From positions 169,847,861 through 169,911,860 of the forward strand of contig NC_081406.1 of assembly GCF_030272615.1 (NCBI RefSeq): DNA of 64,000 nt, read 5' to 3'. Under the pieces are notes generated by a model that worked only from the letters and a program-made list of their open reading frames with translations, did no database searches and was not told the DNA's origin. Source of the DNA: Cryptomeria japonica. Its lineage: Eukaryota > Streptophyta > Pinopsida > Cupressales > Cupressaceae. The position numbers and the translations under genes were made by a program. Shown here piece after piece: positions 12,811 to 25,110 of the stretch. Every line of letters starts with the position of its first letter. Within the stretch, counting starts at the first letter, position 1.

Positions 12811-13539
12811 ATGTGTAGTGAACTTTTTCAGCCCCAATTATTTCCACATAGAACCATGCCTGGTGAAGTGTCACAACCGTATAATAGGAGAAGTTTCATC
12901 ATGAACCATTATGCTACTCTAAATTTTAGAGATATTCTGGGTTACCCAAATCCCATACCCACAGAAACTAGAAAGTATTTACCAATTTTCAGTGGGAAGA
13001 AATCAGAATCAGCGTGTCAACATTTGAAAAGATTTTCAGATTTGATAGGAGAGTTTGAAATTTGTCAAGAAGATGTATGCATGAAATTGTTTGTTCAGTC
13101 ACTGAAAGAGAATGCAAGGGATTGGTTTTCTTTTTTGCCAGTGAATTTTATTTCCTCATGGGAGGAATTGGTTTCAGATTTCATAGAACAATTTGATGAG
13201 AAGGTGAGTGATTATGACTTGTTGAAAGAATTCACTTATATACAAATCAAAGAAGATGAATTGGTACCAACATTTAATATCAGGTTTTCACAAACATTGT
13301 CTAAAATTTCCAGAAAGTATAAGTTTGATGACAAAGTATGTCTGGATATATATATGAGTGCTTTTGGTAAGAAGATGGGTTTCCTATTGAGAAACAAAGA
13401 ACCCAAAACCTTGTATGAAGCCTTTAACACAGCTAGGGATATGGAAAATAACTTGAAGTTTGAAATCTCAAAGAGATTTGTGTCTCCTGTAGTTTCTTAT
13501 CAAAGCACCTTCAATGGTGAAATACCATGTGAGACCTAG
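12811..13539 (+). CDS. Element C gag (retrotransposon gag domain)
   Basis: A 242-residue frame starting at the first ATG after the leader. Residues about 52-170 carry the Ty3/Gypsy gag capsid pattern: YLPIFSGKKSESACQHLKRF, then LFVQSLKENARDWF, then SSWEELVSDFIEQF. These are the helix motifs (ARDWF, W..L...F...F) of the plant Retrotrans_gag family. No CCHC knuckle follows within the frame. It ends at a TAG (13537-13539), but the same frame stays open beyond it, so the original polyprotein was longer. It would form particles around element RNA in the cytoplasm and would need another element's RT and integrase. Confidence 0.85.
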   Translation: MCSELFQPQLFPHRTMPGEVSQPYNRRSFIMNHYATLNFRDILGYPNPIPTETRKYLPIFSGKKSESACQHLKRFSDLIGEFEICQEDVCMKLFVQSLKENARDWFSFLPVNFISSWEELVSDFIEQFDEKVSDYDLLKEFTYIQIKEDELVPTFNIRFSQTLSKISRKYKFDDKVCLDIYMSAFGKKMGFLLRNKEPKTLYEAFNTARDMENNLKFEISKRFVSPVVSYQSTFNGEIPCET

Positions 13540-15460
13540 CAAATCATTCTGTGTCTAGGTGCATCAAGTTTTGCAGTTCCCAATGGTTTTGTTGATGCAC
13601 ATGTTTCAGATTTAAATGTGAGTCAAGAACCTTTGTTGTTAATGCCGATTGTCTCTCACAGTAATGATGGAATGATTAGTGGGAAGTGTTGTGAAAATGT
13701 TGATACAGAGATAGATATATACAAGGGATATGTACCATTTGATTTGTATGCCGATTATGTTGATTATGTGGCTGCCAATTACCAAGTGAATCATGCATTT
13801 CCCCAAGATAATATTAATGAAAATAATGATGGTGATGACCATCAATCTTTACATGTTGCTGATGTATTTGATGTTGAAATTCCAAATACAGAGGGATTAC
13901 TAAGTGTTGTTGTTTGTGTAAGTGAAAATTTGCCATATGATGAAAATCAGAATTGTTTTAGTGCAAACAATAGTTGATCCTCACTTAGATATTGATAATC
14001 TCAATTGTGTTGAGAATGAAGTAAATCTATTTTCAAATTTCACTTCTTGTAATCATGTTGATGATCTTTCTATTTTGAAAGTTATTCACAATGTTAATTC
14101 AGAAAATTTCAAGGGTGCACATGATTGCAATGAAAATATAGCACACATGGATGAAATTTTTACGAAATCTCACATGGAACAGCAAAGTACAATGCAAGTC
14201 CAGAAGATTATAGAACTTAAGAAAGCTCTTGATGTTGTGGATAAGAAGGTTCAGATATTGGAGAGCCTTCGAGCTATTGATGAAGACCTTCTGCAATATA
14301 GTGAAGAGGATTCTTCGGAAAAGGACTGTGAATTGAATGTTTGTATACTTGATGAACAACATGCTGATCTAACAGATGGTTTTATGATAGAAAAATTTAG
14401 TGAACATGCTGAAAACTTATCAGATGAAGTAAATAGCAGCGATGTTCATTTTCATTCTTTGGCTGATGACAAGTGTTCTATTGGTGAAGAAGATCAGTTG
14501 TGGCAAGATAAGTATGATTATCTTGATTTTCAGAATGATGGTCAAATGATGAAATCTTATGAATGTGAAACATGGAACACTGAGGATTGTTCCAGCCAAG
14601 TTTCATTTTCTTCTTTGTTTGATGAAGATGATTATGATCATAATGCGGATGGTATCTTTAACAATTTTACTAATGTTCTATTCAATGTTGATATAGATAC
14701 GGACCAATCACTTCAGTGTCATAATGTTCATAAGGGGATTCTTCATTTTGTTTATAACCCTTTGTATGAAGAAATAACTGATTAGCCAGATGTTGTAAAT
14801 GATGAACCAGTCCATAATACTGATGAAATTCCAAATAGCAATAGCATGGGTTGTAAAAAATTATTTCATGATGAAGGTAAGAGGCATGGGTTGTGTGGTG
14901 ATTACTTAAGACCACAAATGAAAGTGTTTTAGGTAGATGTAAGCCTGAAAGAGGAAAACTTGGCTAAGGATTTGCTTGAGCCAAAGGTATGCATTCTTTT
15001 CCATGAATGGGATCTTGAGAATGCGAAAGTTTTGAGTTTGATAAACAGGGAGAGTATGGGGTGTGATCAGCATAGTGAAGTGTCACGTCCAGATTGTAAC
15101 ATGCATGTTCCTTGTTTGCATCAGTTGATTAGTAATGCCCCTCATTCTATAAATTTAAATGGTAATAAGACATGTGCTGATAGGAATTGCGATGTTGAAA
15201 ATGAGTATTTTATTTTTCAAGTTCAGCATGATGATATCCTTGCAAATGATAGAGTTGAGTGGGATAGTGAAAGGTATGGCAGCTTGTGGGAATGCCTCTA
15301 TGGTGAGTTGTCTCATGGTTTTAGTTTTGTTGAAGTAGCGTGTGATTACAAAGTTCAAAATCATACCAAAGGTATGCACACTAGCTATTACAGTAATGAG
15401 ACAAAAGAGGTGGATTATAAAAGTTATTCTCAGTTGTTATTGAAAGGTGCCTTTGTTTAG
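13540..15460 (+). pseudogene. Element C: long acidic ORF downstream of gag, function unknown
   Basis: The gag frame continues after its TAG through 13977. A frameshift in the 13922-13977 overlap moves it to the next frame, which runs to a TAG at 14783-14785 and, past that and one more TAG near 14933, to 15460. Allowing three stops and one shift, gag plus this tail is about 880 codons. The tail is rich in Asp, Glu, Asn, Ser and His, with a likely coiled coil around 14190-14290 (KIIELKKALDVVDKKVQILE). I find no aspartic-protease D[ST]G, no YxDD and no integrase motif. It may be a lineage-specific gag extension; I do not recognise it. Confidence 0.6.
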
Positions 15461-15746
15461 ATCATAACATCAAGTGATGAGAATCAGATTTTTGACAGAG
15501 GTAAATGCTAAGATTGTTTGAGCAGCTTATAATCAGTTGTGAGTTTGTTTGTATCTCTTGTATAGTTGCTTTGCTTCAGTTGTGTGGTTTTCAATAAAGT
15601 GCCCTGCTGTTTGGGTAGAATAAGGAAGCCCTGTTTTTGAGAAGAGAAGAAATGAGGAAGTGATCCATTTTTCAGTGGTCTGCTTAACCAAAAATATCTA
15701 GAGTCTTGTGTTGATCTTGCAATCAACCATCCCCAATCAAAGCCAC
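15461..15746 (+). other. Element C 3' untranslated stretch with displaced purine run
   Basis: A purine-rich run, GAGAAGAGAAGAAATGAGGA, starts at 15639, but it ends about 86 bases before the LTR start at 15747. The bases directly before the LTR (CCCCAATCAAAGCCAC) are not purine-rich, so the usual polypurine tract is missing or displaced. Confidence 0.55.
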
Positions 15747-18700
15747 TATTAGGACTCATTAAAATTGAGTCAAGATTTGAGGCCCAATTCAAGATTTTGC
15801 CTTGCATTTCCAAATAAGTCAGTTTGAATGGCCTAGTTGGAGAGAGGGAAAGTGGAGCCAGTTGGTTTTCAGAGGGTAAGGCTCGGGATTCATGTCCTAC
15901 ACCTTTCATTTGGCCTATTCAATGATGTGCAACTTTCAGAATTCATTTTGGATAAGTTTATGAGATACCCATTTTTAGGGGTGAGCTAAAAGTACATTTT
16001 ACGCACAAATACAGATTTTATTGAGTAGCCTACTTTGAGCAAGTATATCTTTTTCCCTGTTGATTGTCATGGATAATTTCAAAATGGATTCAATTCTATG
16101 CATAAATGTGAGTCAGCTTGCAAAATTTCAAGTCCTAACGAATCCATTTTCTTAGTTTTCTAAGTCAAATCCATTTGGAGTTTGTGTGGTTTGACTAGTC
16201 CCTGTTGCGATAGCTAGTCGGAGCCCTATTTCACATAAGTGTAAAAGTTGTCTCAGTAAGCATCACATCATAATGTTTGTTCTGGGTTAATGCTGATATA
16301 AATGATGAGCTATGTTTCTAGTTTCAAGCTCCTACCAATCCATTTAGTCAGTTTTGAAAAGGGTTCACCTTCAGTGTTGTATCAGTTAATGTAGCCATTT
16401 TTGTGAGCGCACCATTTGCATCCTGTCAGTCTTGTGATTGAACTGATATTTCCAAGTTTTAACATGTACTTCAAGGTACCTATGTTTCAAATTTGAGAGC
16501 CTACGGAGGTCGTTTGATATTTTTGAGAAAGGCATCATGTGTTGCCAGAACATTGACTTCGTCAGGTCTGCAGTGTCGACAAAGCCAGTTTGTCATTTTT
16601 ACTGATTAATATCTCTTCGCTCGGGACTCGTCTTGAGAAACCGTTTGGTACAATTCATCCTTATATACCAGAGTACATGCATGTCAGATGGCGAGGTCCA
16701 GAAAGGTGTTTTGACCACTTTGAAAATTATGTCTTCGCGATTAAATGCGAAAATGTGACGTAAGTGCATGAAAGTTGTAAAATGCAGTCTGATGATCCAA
16801 AAACGATGTCGATCATTTCCAGAGGTATGGGTAAGGTTCCTGAAGCATTTCAGAGGTCAGTTGTGTGAAAACGAAAAAAAAATTAGTCGCACCCACCTTG
16901 GGGCCCGACCTGGCTCGACTGCAATTCACCAATGGGATGGTGAGAGGTGACTTCAGTTTACTTGTTGTTAATGGATTGAAGAGTTTGTGTCTTGCATTCT
17001 AGTTTCAAACATCAAATAATTCAGAAAGAATGGCAAGTTTACCAATATATATTATCAAGTGAAAAGTGATGAAGTATCAGGTTCGAAATGCCATTTGAAT
17101 CAAATAGAAAAGTTATTGCAATGTATCTGTTAGATCCAACCACTCAAAACCAATGGTCTAAGATGGGTCCAAAGGGGTAAATTTTGCAAACATTGACTAC
17201 TCAAATGCAAGTGATGGTGTGGTGTTTCCAAATTCTTCAATTATAGACATGAAATATAAGCACATTATGCATAATCTTCTGGCTGCTGGGTATGGTGGTA
17301 GTTATTCATATGCAATTGCAGAGGCACACACATTTTCATTGAGAAATATTAACCAGAGGTGAGGGGCGTTGAAAGAACAAGAGAATGCAGAGTTTGGCAA
17401 ATTAAATGACAATCAAACAAAGAGACCTCCCTCCACATGATGGGTGAGTCTGCAGAAACCTCGAACAAATACCAGCACTCCCCCTCCTCTACGTAGAACA
17501 TGGAAATGATGGAAATTGATAGGCCTGAAGTAGTAAAGTTCTACCTCTTGTGTGGCTTTATCAGAGTTCTCAAACTTCAACGAAATTACCCTCTGTGACT
17601 GGTGAGGAAGTTTGCAGAAAACAAATGAAGCAAATGAGAGCAGTGTTGAAGGAAGTATTAAAGAGTTAAAACTTTAAATACAAATGGAAATTTCTCCAAT
17701 CTCCCCTCCCTCACGTGGTGTTTGGTGGAAGATTGTTTTTTTTAAGGTTTTAATAGATGCATTTTTCAGCACCTTCCCTCATGTGCCCCCATACCCCCTG
17801 CGTGGTGTGTGAATTGGCACTGTTAAAATTTCAAAAGAGAAACGCAGCAATTAAAACTCTCCCACGTGGTAACTGGTGAAAGGGGAAATTTTGAAACAGT
17901 AAAATGCAATGTAGCAGGTGTATGCCCAAGCTCCACCACTCTCCCAACATCCTCCATGTGCGTGGCATGGTAAATGTTTTTTTTTTAATTTCAAGCAAAG
18001 GACATCTCCCTGCTCTGCCTGGAATGCAACACGGGAAGGCATAAGTGTTTAAATCAAACTCTATTCATTTTGTTGTATTCCCTATTGCGTGGTATGTTGA
18101 CAAGGGTAGCAGCTGCAAATCAGACCCCCCTCTGCGTGCCAGACAAGGATGCAAGTGCTACTGGTAAATGGCAGCGATGAAACATTTACCAAATAAAATT
18201 GGCAGGTCTCCAGTATCCTCCCCGCGTGAAAAAATGGAGAAGAAGGCCATCAAATTTTGATCAAATGCAGAAAAACTCGCTATTAAAGCTCAGGAAAGCT
18301 TTCAAATGCACAGTGCAAGGCGAAACACAATATCCCACATTGACTGGGAAATGGTCTATTTTGGTGTTTATAACAAAGAACACACACATCTAATATGTCA
18401 AAGCCATCTGGGCTTTTGACAGACGGTGCCTATGGGTGCCCAAGGTGGGCCCACGCGCGGGCATGGTTCTCGAGGCAACTGAGGAGGTGACTAAGTGGAG
18501 ACCAGGTGGACCCCATGCAGGCATGCTTCTCGAGGCAAACAAGCAAATTTTGCAGAGAAGGGTCAGCTTAACCAGTGAGCAAGTTGCAAAGGATCCGACG
18601 AAGCGCATGATTTCGCCGGCCGAAGATGCACGCGAGTTACACCCTGGGAAATGGCGAAAAGAGGTAAAGATCATGCATGTTTCGGGAGATCGGATGATCC

Positions 18701-20241
18701 GCGCTGCTTCGCGAAGGAAAGTTGCTCGCCGGTTAAGGTCCACAAAACAGCAAAACGTGAAATGGTGAAAATACAAGGTTAAAGAGTGAGCAAGTTTGGA
18801 GCAGATCGACGGCTTGCGCAGTTTCGTGAGGAGAAGATGCACGAATCATACTGTCTATGAAATGGCGAAAGCCAGGTGGCAGGTCCAGTCAACGGTCCAG
18901 CAGGCGGGCCCCGATGAGGTGAGGATGACGTGGCATAGAGGTGGCACCTAGGTGGATGACAAGCAAGCGGACACGTGGCAGAGTGACGAGGTGTCATCCC
19001 AGGTGGTGCCCAGTAGACCCTGCAAACCAATCAGGTCTCGCCACGTGGCAAAGCGTCAGGGCCAAATGGGAGTAAAAATCAAATTTAAAATTAGTTAAAG
19101 ATATAGTTTCAACTATATTGAATAATTCAAAAATTTAAATGATGTGCATGCATGAGGAATTAATTCGCTCAGGGCTCCATTTTTGCTCAAAATATGAAGT
19201 GTTATATATCGTCAGAAAGCTCTCAGAATGAGGAATCCGGTCAGGCAGTTAATTTTTACAAATGTGGGATATTTTGGGAGAAATTTTGATGGGAATGAAT
19301 TTTAGTTAGAGAGGAGACACTCGGCAATTTCAGTTGCAGATTTGATTTTCTTCCCTCTCCTTCTTATTCCCAATTCTTCTCATTTGTAAGGGTTCCAGTT
19401 TTTGAGAGATTTTCTCCAAGGGAGAAATCCGAAATTGCAAGTTCCAGTGATGACATCTTTTTATTTGTGCAAATGACAGTGTGTTCTTCTATGATTTTAG
19501 TGTTGTCTTTACTGTAGGTTTTGTTTCAGTTTGCAGGTTCACACATATGCAAGGCATGTGTGAGTTTCCATGAAATTGTCTCCAAAATGTACTCAGCTTT
19601 ATATAATTTCATATTACCAAGGATAATTTGAGTTCTCTTTTAGATTCCTCTAAGAGTGTAATGTTTGTCTTTTGGGTATTCTTCAAGGAAGGATTTAAAT
19701 CCTAAAACCCAGCATTAGTATGGTTTTGTGACAGAGCGGAGGATTGTATTAATGTAAGGCATTGATACATGAAAATTTAATGTTGAAAAGAACTTGCATC
19801 TGAGATTTCTCTTCCAGTTTTATGCATGACTCTGTGGCCTGGATAACGCACTGGTCTTTTGTAGCATTGAAGGGTTGTCAGAACATCATTCAAAAATCCA
19901 AAATCAGAATATCTTTTTATATTTTATGTTATGTGGAAGTGTCCCTCCATCTCATGATTCAAAAATGTTGAGTTGCAAGTGTGGATCTAGCCCATCTGCA
20001 GTAACCTCCTAGTTTTTGAACCTTTTGAGATCCATCTGCTTTTAATTGATGTAGTCTTGTGTGTAATAGGTCTGATTAAATGCATCAAAGGTATACCCAC
20101 CTAGGTTTTGCAGAGCCTGAAGAGTAGAAGGATTCATATCCTTGTCATGTTGTCCAAGCCCTGAGGTTCTTCACAGATTGAATTGGCTACTTCATAGATC
20201 AATTGCAGGTGTTCTTGGGTTATCACTTTTGGTGAACAACA
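15747..20241 (+). repeat. Element C 3' LTR
   Basis: 4495 bp, starting TATTAGGACT (TGTTGGGACT in the other copy, so the terminal TG has mutated to TA) and ending GGTGAACAACA. Differences from the 5' LTR are scattered substitutions, several at CG sites, and short indels. Confidence 0.9.
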
Positions 20242-20894
20242 GAAGGGTTGAGATTGATTTTAGATAGAAGGCATGGATCAAGGGTGCCTTGCGAAAATAA
20301 ACAGGAATATAAAATTCCTTGGGAAAAGGGGGGACAAATTTGAATTTCAAATATGACGAATTAAAAATTCCAAAATAAGGATGCATTGAGGGATTCAAAA
20401 AAAATTGAATTTCTTTGAGAGACTCAATGTTGATGTGACATGACTGGGAATTAAAAATTGACAGATAATGATAAGCATGTTTATGAGAGATTCTAGAAGG
20501 ATTAATTAGGTTGATTGGGACTAGGAAAAGTGATTTGTAGGAATCACATGACTAGGTTAATTAATTAAAAGGATTAGGAAAAGTGATTTGTAGGAATCAC
20601 ATGACTAGGTTAATTAATTAAAAGGATTAGGAAAAGTGATTTGTAGGAATCACATGACTAGGTTAATTAATTAAAATTAATTAACTGAGTAAGTTTAGAG
20701 GAAGTAGTTATTGGAGGGGACTTTAGAAGAATACGGGAATAATTAATTTATGTGATAAATTAATTATTGGACAATAGTGATAGGATTAATTAAATTAGAT
20801 TTAATTGATTCTGTGAGGAATGAGGATAACACAATTAAGTCAATTAATTATGTTAATAGGCTTAAATTAATTAAATATTAATTTTAGATGTACA
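20242..20894 (-). repeat. Element B 3' LTR, second part
   Basis: Resumes with the GAAGG target duplicate and matches about 27669-28174 and 29848-29891 of the right LTR. It ends TTTTAGATGTACA. Confidence 0.87.
20523..20681. repeat. Three tandem copies of a 53-bp unit in element B's left LTR
   Basis: The unit containing AGGAAAAGTGATTTGTAGGA begins at 20523, 20576 and 20629. The right LTR (around 27950-28010) has a single copy, so the triplication arose after or during insertion. Confidence 0.85.
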
Positions 20895-20908
20895 TTTTGC
20901 CCCTCTTT
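20895..20908 (-). other. Element B polypurine tract
   Basis: The minus strand reads AAAGAGGGGCAAAA immediately before the LTR start TGTACATC. This sets the element on the minus strand. Confidence 0.75.
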
Positions 20909-22899
20909 GATATAGCATCGTGAAATGATTTTATATCAAAGAAGAATAAAACATAGTGGAAGAAAAGGATAAAGACTAGTAGCATGATGCCCCAATCATG
21001 AGATGAAGAAAAGGATAAGGACTAGTAGCATGATGCCCCAATCATGAGATGAGGAAGAATGATGAGGAGGAAGGATGACGAGGAAGCAGTGGTGTGCCCC
21101 CTCAAGAGGACATGCGGGTTTGAAGAAGATGGGTGTACTCTCGAAAGGAATTAGAAGAATAAGTGATGAAAGGATGAAGATAATGAAAGAGGGAACTAGG
21201 ATGGGTTGGAATGTTGTGAATGAAATGAGACAAAGAAATGATAAATGGATTGGATTTCTTGTTGAGCAAGTATAGAGAGCAAACCTAGATTTAATATTAC
21301 CATGGATAGTCTAAACCACTGATTATAAGAACCAAGATGATATGAAGATCCAAGGCGTGGACTGATGCTCAGTCAAATAGGAATGCCTTGTACACAATCA
21401 TGCAAGTGTTGATAAACACTAATGCAGGGTTGTCAGTTCGTACAAGGAAGACCTTCAAACACACCATGCCATGAAAACTATGCCCCATTATACACCAGCC
21501 AAGACACACCAAGATATAGGATGATCAAGGCAGTCCTAAACAAGTAGAGTCCTGGGACACAAGATGAAAACAAAGCGAAAAGCTCAAGCACGCAAAAAAA
21601 ATGCACATGACCAACTTACATCTCTTGCCAAGCGTAGGACATGGATTTGGATAAACTATTGGACTAGGGAAGGAGACATCCCAATGGGCAGGTGATGGAT
21701 TTGGATGACAAAAGACAAGCTAGATGTGCATGATCTGTAGATGAGAGGATTGTTGCTTGGATTGAATTAGCAAAGTATGGATGGGTTCTTGGATTAGGCA
21801 CAAGTGAGTGCAAGCTCGGGTAGATGGGGAAAGCTCAGTTTGATGGATTGGATAGGATTGGAAGAAGAATAAATGATTAGATAGGATGAAAAAGGGGGGT
21901 GGATGATTGAATAGGATTGGATTGGGGATGGGATTATTGATAAAATTGGAAGATATGGAGAATATGATTGGAGAAGATAGGATTGGATTAGAAATTGGAT
22001 TAGATGGGGTGGATTGGTGGATAGGATTTGATTGAATGGAACCAATGACAAGGGAGAACCAAGGATTAGTAAGAGGATGGATGAATGGAAGGAGGGAGTT
22101 ATTGTTTGGATAGGAGACAGGTGGATGAATAGGAAATGGAGGAATGGAGGGTAGGGTGATGGAGATCCAAGGACTATGCTGCAAAGGAGAGCAATGCTCC
22201 ACAATAGAGGTAGTGGAATTAAGGATGCAAGGATGGTGGATAAAGATGTATGAGTTTGAAAGATAATGTGTAATGGATATGGATGGTAGAGGATTAAGGC
22301 TTGAATACTCCAAAGCATGCATGCATATACATTATTTTGCCTCTATATGGTCAAGATGAAAGATAGGAATGGAGGATTCAGTTTGATAGGATGAAGGATA
22401 TGAGATGGAGGATATGGATAGGAAAGGAGAATGGACTTAGATATGATGTAGATGGATGGGAGGATTGCATGGATGAAGCTTGTCCCCAAGTGTAGATTGC
22501 AAGGGGATGAGGGGATTACACATGACGCTTGTTTGCCAATTTTTCATCATGGTACTTACCCAAGGTGCCACAAGAAGTGGTTTTCACCATTGGATGAAAT
22601 GATTTTTCTTTACTTTTTTCTGATTTTTTTTTTTTTGTATTAATCTTGATTTTTTAATTTTTATTTTATTTTTAAATTTTTAAATTTTTAGAATTGTTTG
22701 GATGGATAAAGATGAGGATGAGTGGATATGAAAGATAGTGGATACATGAAAGAGGAAGGGAGGACTGAAGCATCTAGTTCCATAGATGGTATCCCTTAGT
22801 ACCTCTTTGAAGTGGAGGTATGCTCATAGATGTTGGTAACAATAACTGGGGAGATGAAATAGATAGGGGATGGAAGATAAGGATTTGGAAAGGATTGGA
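20909..22899 (-). other. Element B internal region, purine-rich and non-coding
   Basis: Holds a 45-bp tandem duplication (20963-21007 and 21008-21052) and then plus-strand GGAT/GGATG-rich, low-complexity sequence. Long minus-strand frames here (for example 21720-22322) consist of Ser, Pro, Ile, His and Asn from the simple repeat and do not look like a real protein. Confidence 0.5.
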
Positions 22900-24741
22900 T
22901 TAACGGAATGGGATTATGAAAAGTGGATGGTGGATAATGGATGGGGTTTTGAAGAATTTGTGGAAGATCAACATTGGCACACACCTTGAAGGGTGGTGGA
23001 TTAATGGAGGAGAGTGTTTTGAATTAGATGGGGGATAGAGTGTGGATTTTGGGAAATGACGACCCAAAATAGAAGAAAGGGATGATGAAGTTGGGATGGT
23101 GGATTTTGGGACATAAGGACCCAAAATGGATTTTAAAGATGGAGGATTGGAGGAATTGTGAATGGATGGAGCTTTTGGATTAACAAGTTTGGATGCCAAT
23201 TTTGATTTTGCTTTGGGATGCATTGCTTCTTTGGGGATCCACATAGTTTTTTTTATTTTTTCTTTTGGGGCCTTTGTGGCCTTTTTTATTTTTCTTTCTT
23301 TTGGATCACATTTTTCTTTTGAGCATGTCATTTTTAGGGGACATGTTGATCCTTTGATTTTTGTAGATTTTGAGCTTTATACTTTCTAGATTGGGCATCC
23401 GAATTGATTCCAATAGCAATGGGATGGGTGCATGAGGATGAATGAATTAAGGATTTTATGGATGGTGGGATGATGAAAGGAGAGTGTTGGGAGGAATTCA
23501 ATGATGTGTGCCTTTGTTGATCTTGCTTAGGGCTAGTGGATGGAGGAATGTAAGGACCCAAAATGGATGGAAGGAATGGAGGATTTAGTTCTGGAATATA
23601 GGGTCCCAAAATGGATGTGGATGATAGGGGATAATAGGATTTTGATTTGTATGAAGGAAATTTGGATTTAGGAGGAATAGAGGATGTACCAGCATCTTGA
23701 GCATTAGCTTGAGGACCCTTATTATTTCAGAAACAAGATGCGAGTCCATTTTGAGGGGGATGAGATGTGGAAGGAAGATTAGGATCTTTAGATGGATTGG
23801 GATCGTGACGTGGAGATGAAGGGATACTTTGATCTTGACTAGGAGGGGTATCATGAGATGGAGTGGGAGGGATGATTGGATCATGAGATGGAAGAGGATC
23901 ATGCGATGGAGGGAGAGGGCTGGATAGAGGAATCATATGATCATGAGATGAAGTATCATTAGATGGAGTGGAGGGAGATGCATCATGAGATGGAGAGGAT
24001 TTTATGCTAGCATGCTTTGGAACAAGCTTTTGACATGTTTGGAGTTTTGGGGATTGTGTGATGGAAGGAGATATGGAACCTTTGATGTGAGTAGGTGGGG
24101 AAATGGGGGTATCATGAAGTGCGGAGGATTGGGATTTTTTTTGAGGTGGAGGTGATTGGGGTGGATGGAGGACTTGAGGAGACTTGGCCACTTTTCTTTG
24201 AGGTGAGGATTTTGTCTCCTTTGCTAGCATGTCTTGGATAAGATTGTGGATGATGGATTTGGAGGATGTGGACAATATGGATTTTGGAGGACTAGGATTA
24301 GATGGAGAATTGGGATTAGATGGGGGATTGGGATTGGGATTGGATGGAAGATTAGGATAATGGATTAGGGAATTAGGATTAATGATTGGAGGACTATGGA
24401 GTAAAGGACTTGCATGGGGAGTAGAGATAATGAATGCATTGTAGAAGGATGGGGATTGGGATGTAGATGGGGGGAGATGGAGGTATACATATTGGATTAG
24501 AGGAGTATATGTATGAGGGATAATATGGAGATATGGATGGGGAATAAGATGGATTTCCCTTGTCGAAGGTAGAGGAAGGATAAGAGATATGGTATAGATT
24601 GGGATTGGGTGTAATGTGTTGAGATGGGATGGATGAAGGTATGATAGGTGAGTGGGAGATTATGGGATTAACTTGGTAGGCAGATTCATGAACTTCCATG
24701 AGCATCTTCTCATACCAAGCTTTGAAATTCTGGGTAGTCAT
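22900..24741 (-). pseudogene. Element B: Pro/Ser/His-rich low-complexity ORF, function unknown
   Basis: A frame opening at ATG 24741 (MTTQNFKAWYEKMLMEVHES) reads into a Pro/Ser-rich protein. It switches frame near 24420, reads through a TGA at 23727-23729 that looks like a former Trp, and switches again near 23331, giving about 600 codons in all. Visible repeats are SILGPYIP-like units (four copies, between about 23620 and 23040) and SHD/PSHDP units between about 23800 and 24000. A Lys-rich stretch (KERKIKKATKAPKEKIKK) lies near 23250-23300. There is no gag, protease or RT motif. It may be a structural protein peculiar to this non-autonomous family; I do not recognise it. Confidence 0.45.
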
Positions 24742-24839
24742 GTTGAGAATGAAGGATTAGATTAGAATTGGATGAATATGTTTTGGAGGGGAAAGATTAT
24801 GAAGATGATGTTAAATGAAGATGAGGATTAGGACTTGTC

Positions 24840-25110
24840 TTGGAATGATGATGGATTATATTTGATTGGATTTTGATTGGATTGGAATTGGATTGGAATT
24901 GGATTGGATTGGATTGGATTAGTCCTTAGATTAGGACTTGATTTGATTGGATTTGGATTGGATTGGTCCTTGGATTAGGACTTGGTTTCATTGGATGATG
25001 AATTGGATTTGATTGGATTAAAGGATTAGATGATTGCTTGATGGAGGATTGGATAATCGGATTAGGAAGATGGATGGATTTGATTGATTGGAATTTTGGA
25101 GATTTGATTG
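24840..25110. repeat. GATTG/GGATT simple-sequence tract
   Basis: Imperfect pentamer array (GGATTGGATTGGATTGGATT and variants) on the plus strand within element B. Confidence 0.75.

Larger units (their letters stand above)
7363..20241 (+). mobile_element. Element C: gag-only Ty3/Gypsy-type element with 4.5-kb LTRs
   Basis: Two direct repeats, 7363-11919 and 15747-20241, bracket a 3.8-kb internal region. The flanks GAAGG (7358-7362 and 20242-20246) form a perfect 5-bp target duplication, and the ends are TG...CA. A tRNA-type primer site follows the left LTR. The only recognisable retroviral domain is gag; no protease, RT, RNase H or integrase is present. This is the architecture described in plants as TR-GAG (terminal-repeat retrotransposon with gag). 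It is inserted in element B's LTR in the opposite orientation, so it is younger than B and A. Confidence 0.9.

Noticed and set aside
21720-22322. Overlapping 200- and 174-codon minus-strand frames
   Set aside because: Both are made of Ser/Pro/Ile/His/Asn from the GGAT-rich simple sequence and are open in two frames at once, a composition artefact.
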